Origin: Echinococcus granulosus
Taxonomy: Eukaryota; Platyhelminthes; Cestoda; Cyclophyllidea; Taeniidae
NCBI RefSeq assembly: GCF_000524195.1
Contig: NW_020170387.1
Coordinates: 1,916,364-1,980,363 of the forward strand
Length of the DNA: 64,000 nt
Direction: 5' to 3'
Position numbers and translations under genes: made by a program. Within the stretch, counting starts at the first letter, position 1, and every line of letters starts with the position of its first letter. The notes beneath the pieces are model-generated. The model saw only the letters and a program-made list of their open reading frames with translations, ran no database searches and was not told the DNA's origin. Below, one piece after another: positions 13,701 to 27,100 of the stretch.

Positions 13701-14904
13701 TTCCAGAAATATTTAACGAAGCCAAACTGGCGGCTTCTCAAAGTACTGAATAATTTATTTCCGATATTTAGAAATAATTTTGGCTTCCCGAACTTTAATT
13801 GTTTTGATTCTTTTTATGAATAAGTCACAGCCCACAAATGCACTTCTTGCTTATCTGTATTTTAATCTAAAAAGCCCTATTCGTAATTTTGACTGCCATT
13901 CAATTCCAGCACTCCCCCTAGTCAAGACGCTAAGGCAATAATTTTCCTCACCAATAACGGTAAATCAATAGTGTTTCCAGTAACACCGACTGCATAAACA
14001 CAAAATAAATTCACTAATTGGGACGGGTATTAGTCGCAAAAATGAATAAGTTATTAAGCTGCATAAATAGGTACGATGAATACTTAGGAGGAATTTGTGG
14101 CAGAATGTAAAATGTAACAAATTTCTGCACTAAGGATTCGTCATTCCTGATTTCAATCCACTTTCATGAATGCCTTTGGCTTTACTGAGAACGTCACTCG
14201 AAAAGTTTAATCCATGGCAGTCATGCCAAATGAACAGAAAGAGGGCCTTGAGAAAGTAGTTCAGTTCTATAAAGGCTTTTCCCATCCCAAACCACAAGGA
14301 AATTAAGCAGTCTTTAGATGCACCGTTTTTCAATACATATAACACTATCAAATTGGCAGCACCTCATGCGTTCAAAATTACGCTGTTTATGAAGTGTCAC
14401 ATAAATACCACTGAAAGTAAAATCGCCATGGTAAAGCAAATGATGTGTCGACCAGTGGCGCCTAATTCTCCATCGCCTGTTCTAGCAAACACGTAAACGG
14501 TACTCGAAGTACTGCCATCAGAATTTTTAACGCCCTTCATGCGGTCTAAGCAGTTGTACGAAAACTAGAGCTTCGCTAACCACGAATTTCCATACTGCCA
14601 CCTTGAAGGGAAAACCTTTAACGACCTAAAATGGTGTTTAGCTTACGTCTTTAAATTTCTTTCAATTGATAAACGCGACGTTTCTACTAAAGAACGCGAC
14701 AATCTCACATGCCAGTGTTGTGTTACAATGCCTTACACGGAACGTTTTATGTAGCCATGCTTTGTTACCAATTACCTCGAAAGTCAAGTAATAATTTAGA
14801 TGAGAACAAATGCAAAGGAACATGTTATCAGACACAAATGCAAATGAAAGCTATTTAAGGGGTGAATCACGTTTACGAGAGTTAGGATGGGAGTCAGATG
14901 CGCA
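1722..14904. other. Gene-poor intergenic region
   Basis: About 13 kb of AT-rich sequence between the 5' end of the protocadherin and the 3' end of TMEM245, both on the minus strand. Open frames here are short, overlap on both strands and show no recognisable domain. The longest (12103-12465, plus) lies in a purine/pyrimidine-skewed low-complexity stretch. A short TG tract lies near 7465. The part just right of 1722 should hold the protocadherin promoter or 5' UTR, but I see no decisive element. One small open frame with a hydrophobic end is listed separately (14397-14540). Confidence 0.6.
14397..14540 (-). CDS. Small open frame with hydrophobic C-terminus, doubtful
   Basis: An open frame of 47 codons that ends in a run of hydrophobic residues (HIICFTMAILLSVVFM) after a small-residue stretch (GATGR). 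This shape is seen in C-terminal GPI-anchor signals or tail anchors. The open frame extends 5' to an acceptor-like CTCTAG at about 14565, so it could instead be a terminal exon of a gene whose other exons I could not find. It lies 365 bp beyond the TMEM245 stop codon on the same strand. I recognise no family, and an open frame of this length can occur by chance. Confidence 0.15.
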   Translation of the reverse strand: MKGVKNSDGSTSSTVYVFARTGDGELGATGRHIICFTMAILLSVVFM

Positions 14905-15193
14905 TCAGGTCAGTGTGGCAACATCTTCACTGCGTGCCCTCAAAGCTCGCGAGCGGTACCTCATCGAAGTGCGAGGCGTTCGGAGAAGATGCTTCTGGAA
15001 GATCCTTTGCGGTCTTTCCGAGGAGCCGGAGCCGTCTCGCCCTGCCTCAGTGGTCTCTGTGAGGAGGAGGCGGTAGAGATTTACCCCAACCAGCATGCAG
15101 CACAGCACCACTGGACCGATGAACACGCCCTCTGCCCCAAAGTAGTACAGACCACCGGCAATCGAAAGGCCAGTAAGATATGGGTGACCAGCG
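14905..15193 (-). CDS. TMEM245: TMEM245 exon 12 (last AI-2E helices, C-terminal tail, stop)
   Basis: Acceptor CACTTTTAG completes a glycine codon, then [20 protein letters not shown] and a membrane helix (GVFIGPVVLCCMLVGVNLYR). A basic tail of about 50 residues ends at the stop codon 14907-14905. It matches the [20 protein letters not shown] and GPILLC blocks of human TMEM245. A GTAAAT inside the exon is a possible donor, but NLYR after it aligns with human NIYS, so I read through. Confidence 0.93.
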
Positions 15194-18100
15194 CTAAAAG
15201 TGGTGTCATTCAAAAGAACACAGGTGTAGTAGTCCTGTAATGAGTGGGCTAAATTCAATCCAGCGCAATACGTTCGCCGTGCCAGGACTGCGGCTATGAT
15301 CAAGTCACTTGAACCCCTACTTCTCATTTAATACAGGTGAAACTTAATCTAAACAATTTTAAGTCATTTTCTCAATATTTTTTGCCGAAGTAGTGATCAA
15401 TGATCAAAACTATAAAAACATACACTTTTATGTACATCGAGAAGCTAATAAAAAAATGCTGATGGGAAGATGTACAGAATCTCCATAGATAACCAGGGGA
15501 GACGATGAATAAAAAAAGGTTATAGTATAAGAACCATTCCTCTATTCATCCCCTCATTTAGAGGAGATTGATTTAAAGGACTCACATGCAGAAGTTAACA
15601 TGAAATACGGTTAATTTTCAAAATGGGTACGACATAGAACCTCATCAAATCAACCGCAAGATACTCCACTTCACTGCATTCACAGTAGTTCTAGTAACTC
15701 TCAGATCACTCAACTACTGCCAGTTTGGTTGATGAAGAATTAAAATATTTTGTGCCCAAAGCATAGCTCTTAACACTACTTTTAGTACTTTACTGATACC
15801 CAGAGTCTATGACGAGTTTCAATCGTTATAAATTTTTCCATGCCATGTGGGTATACTAAGAGATGATTGGACACCAAAGAAAAAGCCTTAGCAACAATAA
15901 TTAGAGCTGGGGCAGAAATTTAGAGTAGAACTGCAACAATACGATCGAAGGACGAGATGCACGCTAGAACTCTTCTTGACCAGAGAGAGGACCAGTAACT
16001 GACCAGGGCCCAGTTGATTGCAAAAAGCCCTCTGTTTTTGAGATCCCAGGCCGAAAAAAAAGCGACTGGGTTAGCGGAATAGGTGGAGTGTACTCTTACA
16101 TGCTGCACTGAACGACCACCACACGAAATCCGAAAGACTAAACCAGGATGGTATGTTGTGGTTGCTCACAATTGATGAATTCAATAAGAACGATTCAGCT
16201 GGGGAAAAAAGGCTATTTATATACATCAAAATGGAACGTAAATATGGGGAACTTGTCCCTTCAGAACTTTTAATAGCTATCGCAACGGAAATGAAGCAAT
16301 CGCGACATTACTATTCGTGGAACTCGGATAAAATTCCAGCACACGGTCCGTTAATAAGCTCTATAATCATTTTCAAGTCCTTAAGCTGTATAATAAGCGC
16401 CGGAATGGTTTCATTTTGCTTTGAAAATTACCTTAACTCTAGGATAACGTGTGTGGATAAGCACCCATCAGTCAGGAAACAGTAATTGAGGCTAGCCGAA
16501 TCTTGGAGACCTGGCAATGAGCACTTGAATTTTACGGCACTTCAAACACGGTTAAAGTGAAAATTAAATGTCTTCAGTGCTCTTTCTCTCTACGTTTGGT
16601 AACCCTTTGACTTCTAAATATTAATACACGTCTCGCTAGAGCGAACTTAGACTGTTTTTCGGGGGGATCACTAAATGACATCACGCCACCAACGTTTTCG
16701 GTACGAAGTTGCAGCAAGCCACAACTAAGGATAAACTTTCAGTAATTATACTCGAGCCAAAATCATAAGTGATTTTTTAAAAAAGAAATGAAAGGCAATT
16801 AGGGTAAACTCTCGCAGTAATGGAGTCTCTAGGTAAAGTGAAGGCACGCAAAAACGTTTACTTGACCCACTGGGTAGTGCCACTTCTTAAGTTTGAAAAG
16901 ATAGTTTAATACTATTACGACACGTTCTCGTTTGAAATTTAACTCCAACTCAGAACTTGAGGGTAAAAGCTACTACGGATGTGGCCAGCTCCAAGTCGTG
17001 CATCATAATTTCATTGTGGTGATTGCTCTATTTTGTAGCAATACGTGCCGTGAATGCAAGATTTTTAGTAACAAAAAAATACCAATGATGCATATTATCG
17101 GGGCGTGCTTGAAAGCATGATAACATCAATGACCATTGTGAACAATCTCTCTCACATCGGCTAAACAATAGGTAAATAGGAGGGTGACCGATTTAGACGA
17201 GAGAAAATCAAAGGCGTTTTCGGCACGCCTGTAAAATTTGGGTGGCTCGTAAAAATCACTGTCAGTATCATCAATTGGTTTGGTTGCAAAAAACTCAAAT
17301 GTAGCGAAAAATGAGTTGAGCGCTATTAGACGACTCAAGTAGACTGCACAAAAGCACTGTGTATGTCCATGTTCATACTTAGTATCAATTTCTGTTCAAG
17401 GCATTGTGCACACAGAATCCCGGAATTGGCCAGTGTAGTTACAATTAATTGCACCATTGGCTAATGTATCTCAAAAAAAGGCAATGGCATTTTTGTACAA
17501 AGAAAAAAATCCTCATGTAATTATAAGGTATGAAACAGTGGAATGTCATCAGAAGTGGCAATTTAAGGCCCAAAAATATCGGCAGCAAATGTGGGTTTTA
17601 GCCAATGGATCGCAATTAACACACGAGCGTATGCTATTCCAAAATAAGCACAACGTTAAATTGCTAAATGATGCCCAAAAAGTGATGGTGATTGGGAATT
17701 TCGACCCAGTTATGTCGAAACCGCGCAGCTGTCCCCACACCCTGCCCTTCCCACACACACACACACACACACGTGCACCAGGCCGCTGCCCGCTGGGGCG
17801 CTGTCCGGGCATCGATAGCCGCGGTGAGCCCCCTAGACCCACTTCATGCATGAACAAATCGCGGGAAGATGTTTTGATCCTTTGCTACTTTGTGGAGAGT
17901 CTAAGCCGCTCACCATCGTAAATAGCAGAATATACCAATGATAAACGGTAGAAGTGGGATGCTGCATTAGCTTTAAATACACTTTGTGGTTTAGTTGAAC
18001 GCGCGAAATAGCAGCTGTTGTGCGGTCGCGACTACTACACCCCGTGCAGTGGCCGTGCGAACTTTCTGAAGAGGCAGTTACATCCTGCAATAGGGGTTGA

Positions 18101-21100
18101 ATTCCCAGAGTGATTTTTGATAAGTTGGATTAATGACAATGAACCCCGTTTTAGTTCATTGTATACTAGAATTACATCGGTTGTAATAACATCACAAGTA
18201 GACGTTCAGACCAATATATCATTTGATTTATCCTTTGCAAAAAATCAAGTAAATACTTTATTTAAAATCTTTTCTGTATTTCAAAACAAACATCAAACAA
18301 AGAAATGGCGTTAAATTTCTTGACTGATTAAAAGCAAGGACATTGTGGTGGTAGCCCAACTAAGTCATGCGGAAGAAAAAAAGGTGTCTATATCACTACC
18401 CCTTAGTCGTACTCCGCTGGGGAAGGTGTCTGCATTGAAAATTAAACCGTTCGACAATATGAGGTTTTGATTTCAGGATAAGAGAGAAGTCAGAGGTGAC
18501 ATCTGCCCACCTAGTTAAATGAGTGAATATCCGATTATAAATGGCAGCGAGAGCACACAAAATATGCAATGCGGGGCAAAACAAGGACGTAATGTAAAAA
18601 TAACAAGAACATGGGCGAATGAAAAACCATTAACCTTGCCGTTCGCACATTACTTTACTACCCTCCTGACTAATAGACTGGCAAGATTGAGAATACGAAA
18701 AAAGCGCCTGTCAATAATCGCATGACATGCAGATAATGATGCAGGTATCGCACTCTATGCGGTGCACTGACAATGGGTATCGTATCAAACCCCAGATCAA
18801 CAATGACAAGTTAGGGCAGTAAGGCATCACCGTCGAAAAGAAAATCACATCCGCTGGATTAACGCTAAAGAAGTTTCGCTGATGTCCAAAGTGATGCATT
18901 AGATAGGTATATCACTTATTCTTCAAGGATATTAATATCAGTGCAACGTGGAATAAAGTGATCCACGTTGCTTCAATTCAACCCACTTATATCACCCCTA
19001 TAAGGATTTTTTGACATCCGGACCTTGTGTATGTGCTGCAAAGTAGTTGAGATACAGTCAGCAAGCACATTGGAGGGCGCAGAAACGATGCATTTCCCCC
19101 TCTCCCCTGCCCCACCTTTTCTATTCGCCTTCCCTATATAACCTTATGAGGCATAAGCACCTGCAATCAACGCGGCCTAACGCCATTCCCACGCACGTCA
19201 CTTCTCGTGCACAGTCCGCATGACCCGAAGGGCAGTCCTAACGCCAATGCGCTACCACCCCCTCCACGCTGTTCCTTCTCACGCTCTCCTCGCCCCTCCT
19301 TAGTCGTGTGGTAATGAAAACAGAAGACGTGGATGTGTTCGTGTGTGTAGGTGCATGCATGCATACATGCGCTCTTGCGAGCGCCAGCCAGGAGTGATAC
19401 AACCAAATAAATCCTAGTCTTTGTGAACCGGAAAACGGAGCGCGGGAAAACAGTACAGGTAGCTAGTAAGCAGATTCCCTATTTTTACAGAACGAAACGA
19501 CCACAAGCGAGGCGTCATGACGTCTAGGATAAAGAATGAATCGGCCTTTCGCTGTCCGGACCTGTCTTTCTGCATATTTTTCTTAAGACAATCAGGAATG
19601 CTAAAAACTTCAGTCTGATACTTATTAGAAAAGCTCCTGCGTGATACCCATAGGAAAAAACGTATCAAAAGCTGAAATTAAGAACGCTTCCTCTGCTGAG
19701 TGTAATAAGCCAATTACAAAGGACATCTTTTTAAGACAGGTGATATCGCTGATATTACGTGTGCTAAAATATATCACCTATCGTTTTATCTGCCCTCAGT
19801 ACTTGACATGAAAAAATCGCAAGAAGACTTGGTACGCAATTAGAACATTTCCTGTTGCTGAACGGCCAAGTCTATGGCTACTTAGGAACCCGCCTTAGCA
19901 GCAAACAAAACTGGTGTGTGTGTGAGAGAAAGGGAGAACTTGGGCGCCTAAAGTAGAGCCACGATAAAAGAAGAGAAAGATGGGCTTACAACTATTAAAT
20001 GACACAATTCGAAACTGCACCACATTAGCTTAGACTGCAAAGATCATGATGACAACAACGAAGGTGGAGAATGAGGAAGAGGAGAAAAAGAAGCAGGAGA
20101 GCGTTTTGATACCACCAGTACCACTACCACTGCTTCCGCCGTTGCTAAAGGTAAGGCGCGTTGCGTGCAACGCAGTGATTTTGCTTCAATCAGGGGGCGG
20201 AAGGAGGTAGAGGAGAGAAGGGTGGGACAGGAGAGAGGAAGACGAGAGGCCTTAAGAAGTGAAGGAATCAAAATTATTTTACTTAGTGGTCGGTGAGAAA
20301 ATGGATTCCCAGCCTCTCACCTACTCTTGTTCGCTATTCCTCACCGCGTCTTCACCAATGATAGAGCCTTGCATGACAGTGCATTAATCCGTAGCGAGAT
20401 GCCTGGTGCTTTTTCATCCCCTGTTAATGGTGGTAGCATACTCACACGCCCACTCACCTGCACACACAGGAACTCCCAAGAAATCCAACTTGTAAACAAA
20501 ATATCGCCCATTGTCATTAACTCCGATGAGAGGTGGTCCATGCTTTAAAAACGTAGTGTCAATTTTAAACTCCAGACGGATTAACGCTTGGCCAAACCTC
20601 CAAAAAAACGAATTTAAAAAAAATGCTTTAACCTCAGGTATTACAATATTAAAAGTTCATCTGATATTTAAAAAGCAATGGAGGTATATTTAAACCATAG
20701 CGAGCCTATCATTAACATCCTCAATAACCCCATGCCCTTAATGCAATAAGCCTTATTGTGGAAAAAGGGCAGATTGAGTACCAAAGTAACCACAATAATA
20801 AACGGCATGTCATTTCTGTTCACTCAATTAGAAAAACACTAATGAATCATCACTGGGACAACACCAAAAAGTTTGTCAGTCCGTTTACATTTCATCACAG
20901 ATTAATAAAGGTTTTACAAATAAATCCATCGTACTAGGTTTTATGGCAAACAAAAACTGCTTCAGTTGTCAGAGGAGAATTTGAGATACTGTGGTTTTTT
21001 TCTATTCAATGTAATAACGAATATAGTAAAGTGTTGGAAGTGGTAAAACATTCGTTTACTGCTGATTTAAATACAAGGACGTGAAAGCTTTCGTAAAACA

Positions 21101-24100
21101 CCTCCAAAGCATTGGTCAGGTAGCGTTTTAAATCTTTTGTACGATTTAGCAAAAAAATTGTAGAACCTGGTAGAAAACGTTACGCAGATTTAGAATTACG
21201 AGGCCCGTAATGCTACAACGTAAGCCAGCTTTCCTGTTTGAGGCGACAGAAGTAATGATTCCAAAGTTGTAATTGCATCAACACGAAAAATGGCATTCTC
21301 TTTTAATCCATTATCAAATCGACTTCAAACAGCAAATATACAGACTCGAGAGTTTCAAAAGTACTCATATTTAAGCCGGTAATTTATTTTAAAGCCGATG
21401 GCATAAATGTGCATTGCCTGTTTGTATAAAACGAGCAATGCTGATGAACATGAGTATAATCCACTGCATTCGCAGTAGTATCGATCACAAAAATAAACTA
21501 CTTTGGGATACATTTAAAAGTGATTCATGAGATTCTTTCTGCTAAAAAATCTAGAACAGAAAGTCAGTGTCGGGTTAATGTGCTGGATTTTACGCGCAGA
21601 CACAGGGTTTTGCAGACGAATTTTATGAAGACTCCATGCTCAATTTGCGAAAAGGATGCTCAGACCTTAGAATCAATCCCGTCTTACGAGATATATTCAC
21701 CTTTCCATGTCTTTAACTCCAAGTAGAAGGAAATTATTCTCGAAGTAAAGCCATGCAACCAATGCCTAAAAATAACTGTTTCAGCTGTATAGTTCAAAGA
21801 AACTTCGAAAAGTTATAACGCATTAAAAGGGTTTTGGGAAAGAAACGGGTAAATTTGCAAGGGCGATCCGCCAACCAATGAATTTCTACTAAAAGGTGCA
21901 CTTTCAAAAGGAGCTTCCATAGTTGCTCTACGATTATATTTTTACGGCTTGCGAAGTATTCACCCCATGTAATGGGACTTTCCCCGGAAGATTAGCAACC
22001 GAGTAAAAAGAAATAAAAGTAAAGCATACAGCACAATAAAAATGTGGACAGTAATGTATTCCCTTCAAAAGGGGGCTAATGGACTTCGCCTTTTTATGCC
22101 GGCATGGAGTAATTAGGAACGGAGGTTGCGGAATTCACCATGTTAAATAACAAACGCGTCGAAAAAGCTCTACAAGCTCCCTTTTGCTAATGCGGTAGGA
22201 CTACATTAGGCCCCAGCAGTTTATATGCACAATATAGCATCATGTATAAAACATCGCATGCGTGGAACAACAAAATCAACACAAAGAAAAGCCATTTTAC
22301 CTATTTTGCTCAAAAAAACGCAGCGTTAAAATGATATTTCCCCCCATGTTATGAAAACTTAGCATTGGTCAGAAGCAAAAATACATTTAACATAAGTTTG
22401 CCTTCATTGAGGGGGCATTCTCTGGTTGTTCCCGATAGTATTACTGGAGATTACCACTTGCCATGCAACACTTTTCATAATAAAAGGAAAATTTATTTAA
22501 AAAGTTAAAATTTAATGCGTTATCTGACATGTTCACGGTACAATACCTGCTCATTTGATTAGAGGTACACCGATTGGGTTATCGCAGAGGACCAGGCCCT
22601 GTGACGTGGATGCAAGTGTCCACTGCTAACTTACAATCGCACATTCCCCTGGTCTCTTAAGGGGTTTTGGGCCGAGGCCTGAAAGGCTTTTGACTATATT
22701 AAAGTACCAGGAGTTATTCAACTAAACGCACGATTCAAGTGATATTGGGTGCAATGAATCTTGTTAAGGCCATTGTAACTTCATCCCACCACAATACACC
22801 CATGCTAGTGTCCCTTTCAAATGTTCCAAAGTTACCCCTCAGGATCACAACTTGAATACAATATTCAAGTTGCATGCAATCAAGTTTGCGTTGTTTTCTA
22901 TTTATTCTCATTAATAATACATGCACTATTATTTGTTTTTAATGACAAATAAAACTTCTCCTTGTGTGGTGAATCTCTCCTGTGATAAAATCTGCCATGC
23001 TCTTCGAGTGTCAAGGTTTGATGCATCCAAGGGCCGACAAAGGATACCACTTTCACAATAAGCTGTGAACCGCTACGATGCAAGTGTTAGCACGGACAAC
23101 ACCGAGTCTCCAACAGGAAGACAAAAACTTCAGAACGGATATCTTTACCGGCCCAACTGACTCGGTGCTCCTATGCTTCTGAATGCGCGAGGTGGGAGTC
23201 CTGGCACATGCACAAACGGTCTGGGAGAGCAGAGATACCAACGGCCCTAAATTACACACAAAGTCATCTCCATGCGACACTGGCCAATGAGGAGAAAATA
23301 GGAGCTGTTAAGTGTAAACTTTTTCAAAAATTCCTAAAACGAAGCCCAAAAAGAGAAAGTTTGAATTTTCACATTGAGATTTCTAGAATCTCCAAATGAA
23401 AATTTTTTTTAGGTTTGTGAAAAAGGCCCTAACAAATATACAGCAAAGGGTTCATCCAACTAGCTGAGACAGGTTTTAAAGACTACTGCACGCAGACCTT
23501 GCCTGATATTGATTCATTTTGATAAGATTAGCATATTACTTCCAAAAATGGCTTGCCAAAACACCGTTTAAATGAAAGAGAAGCCCCATGAAGGTGGGAG
23601 TGAATTTCGTGGCTCTAATGGTAGAGATAATGCACTCAAATACAGCACCAACATCACCACCACCAGCAACGGGAAGCTTTTATAAGTGCTTGTAGTTTTA
23701 ATTGAGTAAATAGTGCGCGATTAAATTATCCCCATGGCGATCAAAAAGGGCGTACAAAGACAGTGGCTTAATGTTGGGGAGGGAGCAGAAGGAAGAAAAC
23801 GGTTCAACTATCCATAGAAGACAAACACAAAAAAACTCATGCCCACAACTTCATCATAAAGAAACGCAGGCTCAAGTGTGAAGGAGATTACGGGTGACTG
23901 GGCAAATAGCCCACCGGCTTGTGTGTAATTGCAATGTACTTTCTTTATGAAAGAAAATGTGATACATGAAGTTCTAAGCATCGGAGAAACCTAAGATCTT
24001 TCGGATAGCCGGTTAACTATTTTTGGATATCATCTATCCTGCAAGGTTTGAATCTACTTTAGCTACCGTAAGAATATCACAAAACCTGTTAAGCAACCTT

Positions 24101-27100
24101 TTAGTGGTCACTAATACTCCACAGGTTTGCTTTAGAGAGGACCAGAGAAGGAATTTAAGGGAGAGTTTACCCCTTGATTTCGCTGTAAAGCGCAGTATCC
24201 AAAAAGGAGTAGGGGAGAAGGTGGAGGAGGAGGAGAAGGAGGGCCAGCCAATAGGAGTCACGCAGGCACCAAAGCTCCACTACGCCTGGCAGCACCACCC
24301 AGTAAGTTCCCACCAACGGAATCGCTCCTAGGATTGTGGCAATTACTAAAAAATGGCAAATAATAACATTTTCATAGAGGAACAACGCCAAGGCTTTTCC
24401 CATGGAAGCCCTACCAGAACAAATCTGTGGATTGAACAAACTGATTTTAGTACTGCAAAAAGATTCAAATTCAGATAAATAAGTTGGTATTTGCCTGCTT
24501 CCGTACCAACAAGAAGTATTTTATCACCAGGGAACAGTGAAGTAATCGTCACTCTACTTGACATGCCAGTGGACAAGGAGAAAATTCTTAATTGTACTTC
24601 TTAATCCTGTCCTACTTTTAACTACAAACTTAAATTTTATACGCTGCTGATATAAAAAGACTGATCCTTATGCTGTAAGTGACCTTAAAAGATAGTGGAT
24701 TTTGCGTCAGATTCCTAAACTGAACGAGGAATTGGCAAAGGAACCGTAAGACTAAGTAGAGTATCTTAAGCGACCTGCGCGTTGGTGTTTTAGTGCACTT
24801 GATCGAATCTTAGTGGAAGTAGGTTCCTGAATAGTCATATGTACTCATTCATTCATTTCGTGTAAATCAAATAAATTCCCATCATAAACGTTGAAGCATG
24901 TCGGTACACCATGCGCTAATTATTACATGAATCTATTAGACAGATAAAATAATTTTTTGAATTGCTGATATAACGAACTGTAAAAATTCATTAAATATAC
25001 AAAAATGGACATTAAGAGGACTCGCCCCAGGAATGAAAACTTGAAATAGACAAAAATAACTTGTTGATGAGAATTTGTTTACCTAAATTTGCTCCTAAAG
25101 ATTTAAAGGAAGATCGAAATGAATTTTGGACGCAAATATTAAATTAGAGTGATCCAGGGTATTTCCGCATCTAGATACTCGGCTTTTGATTATTTGAAGA
25201 TAAAGCCAACTTATCAGTTGAGAGGCAATCTAATCACTTCATTAATAATACCATATCCACTTCCCACGTGAACGTGTGTGTAGGCGATTGTGATGAATGT
25301 CTTAGTTTCGTGCATTACACATCAGATTGACACGACTTTTCGCTCCATCTTATTTTAACCTTCAATCAATCTCAACTAAATGAGATGCATGTGACGGAAC
25401 TTACTAAAACCCCCTACTGGGTGGATTTCCTAATTACTTCGCTCAATAAGTTACCTGTAACCAAATTAAAGCGTACATTTGTCTACAACAAGTAAACTTT
25501 AAAGAGCCAAAATAGTAAATCATCAAACGGAAGTGAAGAATTCAGAGTAGACATGAAATTGGCAAAGGCCAATTCCCGAAACCACGCTTCCTTCGATAAT
25601 CTAGCGGTTATACGGCAGGAACTTCGCTAGACAAAAAATTAACATTGCGGTGCATCAAGTACAATTCATGCACCTCACTTAATTCATAAAAGCTACCAGC
25701 TTAAGTAACAGTGATTTTAAATAAAAACAATCTTCGGTAATCGAAAGTGAAGTGTCCCCGACACCCAAATATGTTCATTCACATCAATTCACGTATGCGA
25801 TTCTTCAAATATATTTACTTCCGTGTGTGAAGTAAAAAGATCAAAAGATGGACAAGTAGAGTGTAAAACGTGGAATTATTTGCACAAGCATGGTGATGAC
25901 AAAGGATTTCATTTAAAGTAGTAAATAAGATAGTTATGGGCCAAAAAGCTTAATAAAACGTGGTCAAATGGTCTTAGAGCAACAATACTTCAGTTACCGA
26001 AAATCTCGAAAAATCCGTAATGATTTGCATTGGCTTAAAGACTTTTTACAAATAAATGCTGCTAAAATTGACAACCACTCAATTTTTCGGATTTTTTCAA
26101 GAGCAGAATGACAAAAATGTGTTTCAGGGCAACAGATTAGCGAAGTGATAACAAGGATTTGAATTTCAGTGTGTCAGTGAGGACGTACTGTTCGCATATC
26201 AGCGATAGCGCCATAACACAAAGTGATGCATTTTGAAGCACTGGCCAAGACAAAGTGCTACCAAAACACAGCACAAAATAATAGTAGGTTCAAACAAATG
26301 GTAATGCTCGTAATTTTTTCCATTTACTTCTGCAAGTATGTTAAGTGAATGCTGCAAAACAACGTTTCAGTAATTCAAGGCTCCGCATCGAAATATGTAT
26401 AATCGCCAAAAGCAGAAGGGCATGACCTTTCTTAATATTCACAATCTATTTATGTAATGTGTTGAATATTGATTTAGTTGTGTAATATGATAAATATAAC
26501 CTATTCCGTTTTGATCACTACGACAGATGTCAATACTTCCGATCATGATATGCACACACATAAGCTCTCACCTCTACTACTCATTTTAAGTTATCCGGCA
26601 TCGAATCTCGATACCTCGCAACGCTATTCGATGGAGTCGGAAAATATTTGAAGGGACCTATATTGCCCTTTCTGTGGTAGCTCTTTTAATAATAGTACCT
26701 TCTATGTTTAGAAAAAAAGCCAGAATAACTCAGATAGCAGACTGAGAAACACGATAGAAGTAGACTGGTTAGAAGAGAGGTGGTAGGAGCCTAAGCACTC
26801 ACAAACACTTTCAATTCAGGAATTTTATTTTGGAGGAGATAGGCTACAAACAAATTCGTCTTTTGCCAACCCCTTTCAAGTGGGCATCAAAAAGTCGCTT
26901 CGGTTAAGAACACACGAGAGACGGCCAATTAAAATCGGTGACATATAAACACATGCTACCCGAGCCGTGCTACGCAGAGTAGGTAGTGACATGCGCCTTA
27001 TTAGCATTGATAACGGTGAACGCACGTCGCATGTGGGCCAGTCAAGACACCGTTCACCTATATGGTGGGCAAAAGTGTTAGTGCGTGCATGGAAGTTGAA

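Noticed and set aside
20046..20214. Plus-strand Glu/Lys- and Pro-rich frame with a GTAAGG donor-like site
   Set aside because: It looks like purine-rich low-complexity sequence inside a TMEM245 intron, and no partner exon was found.
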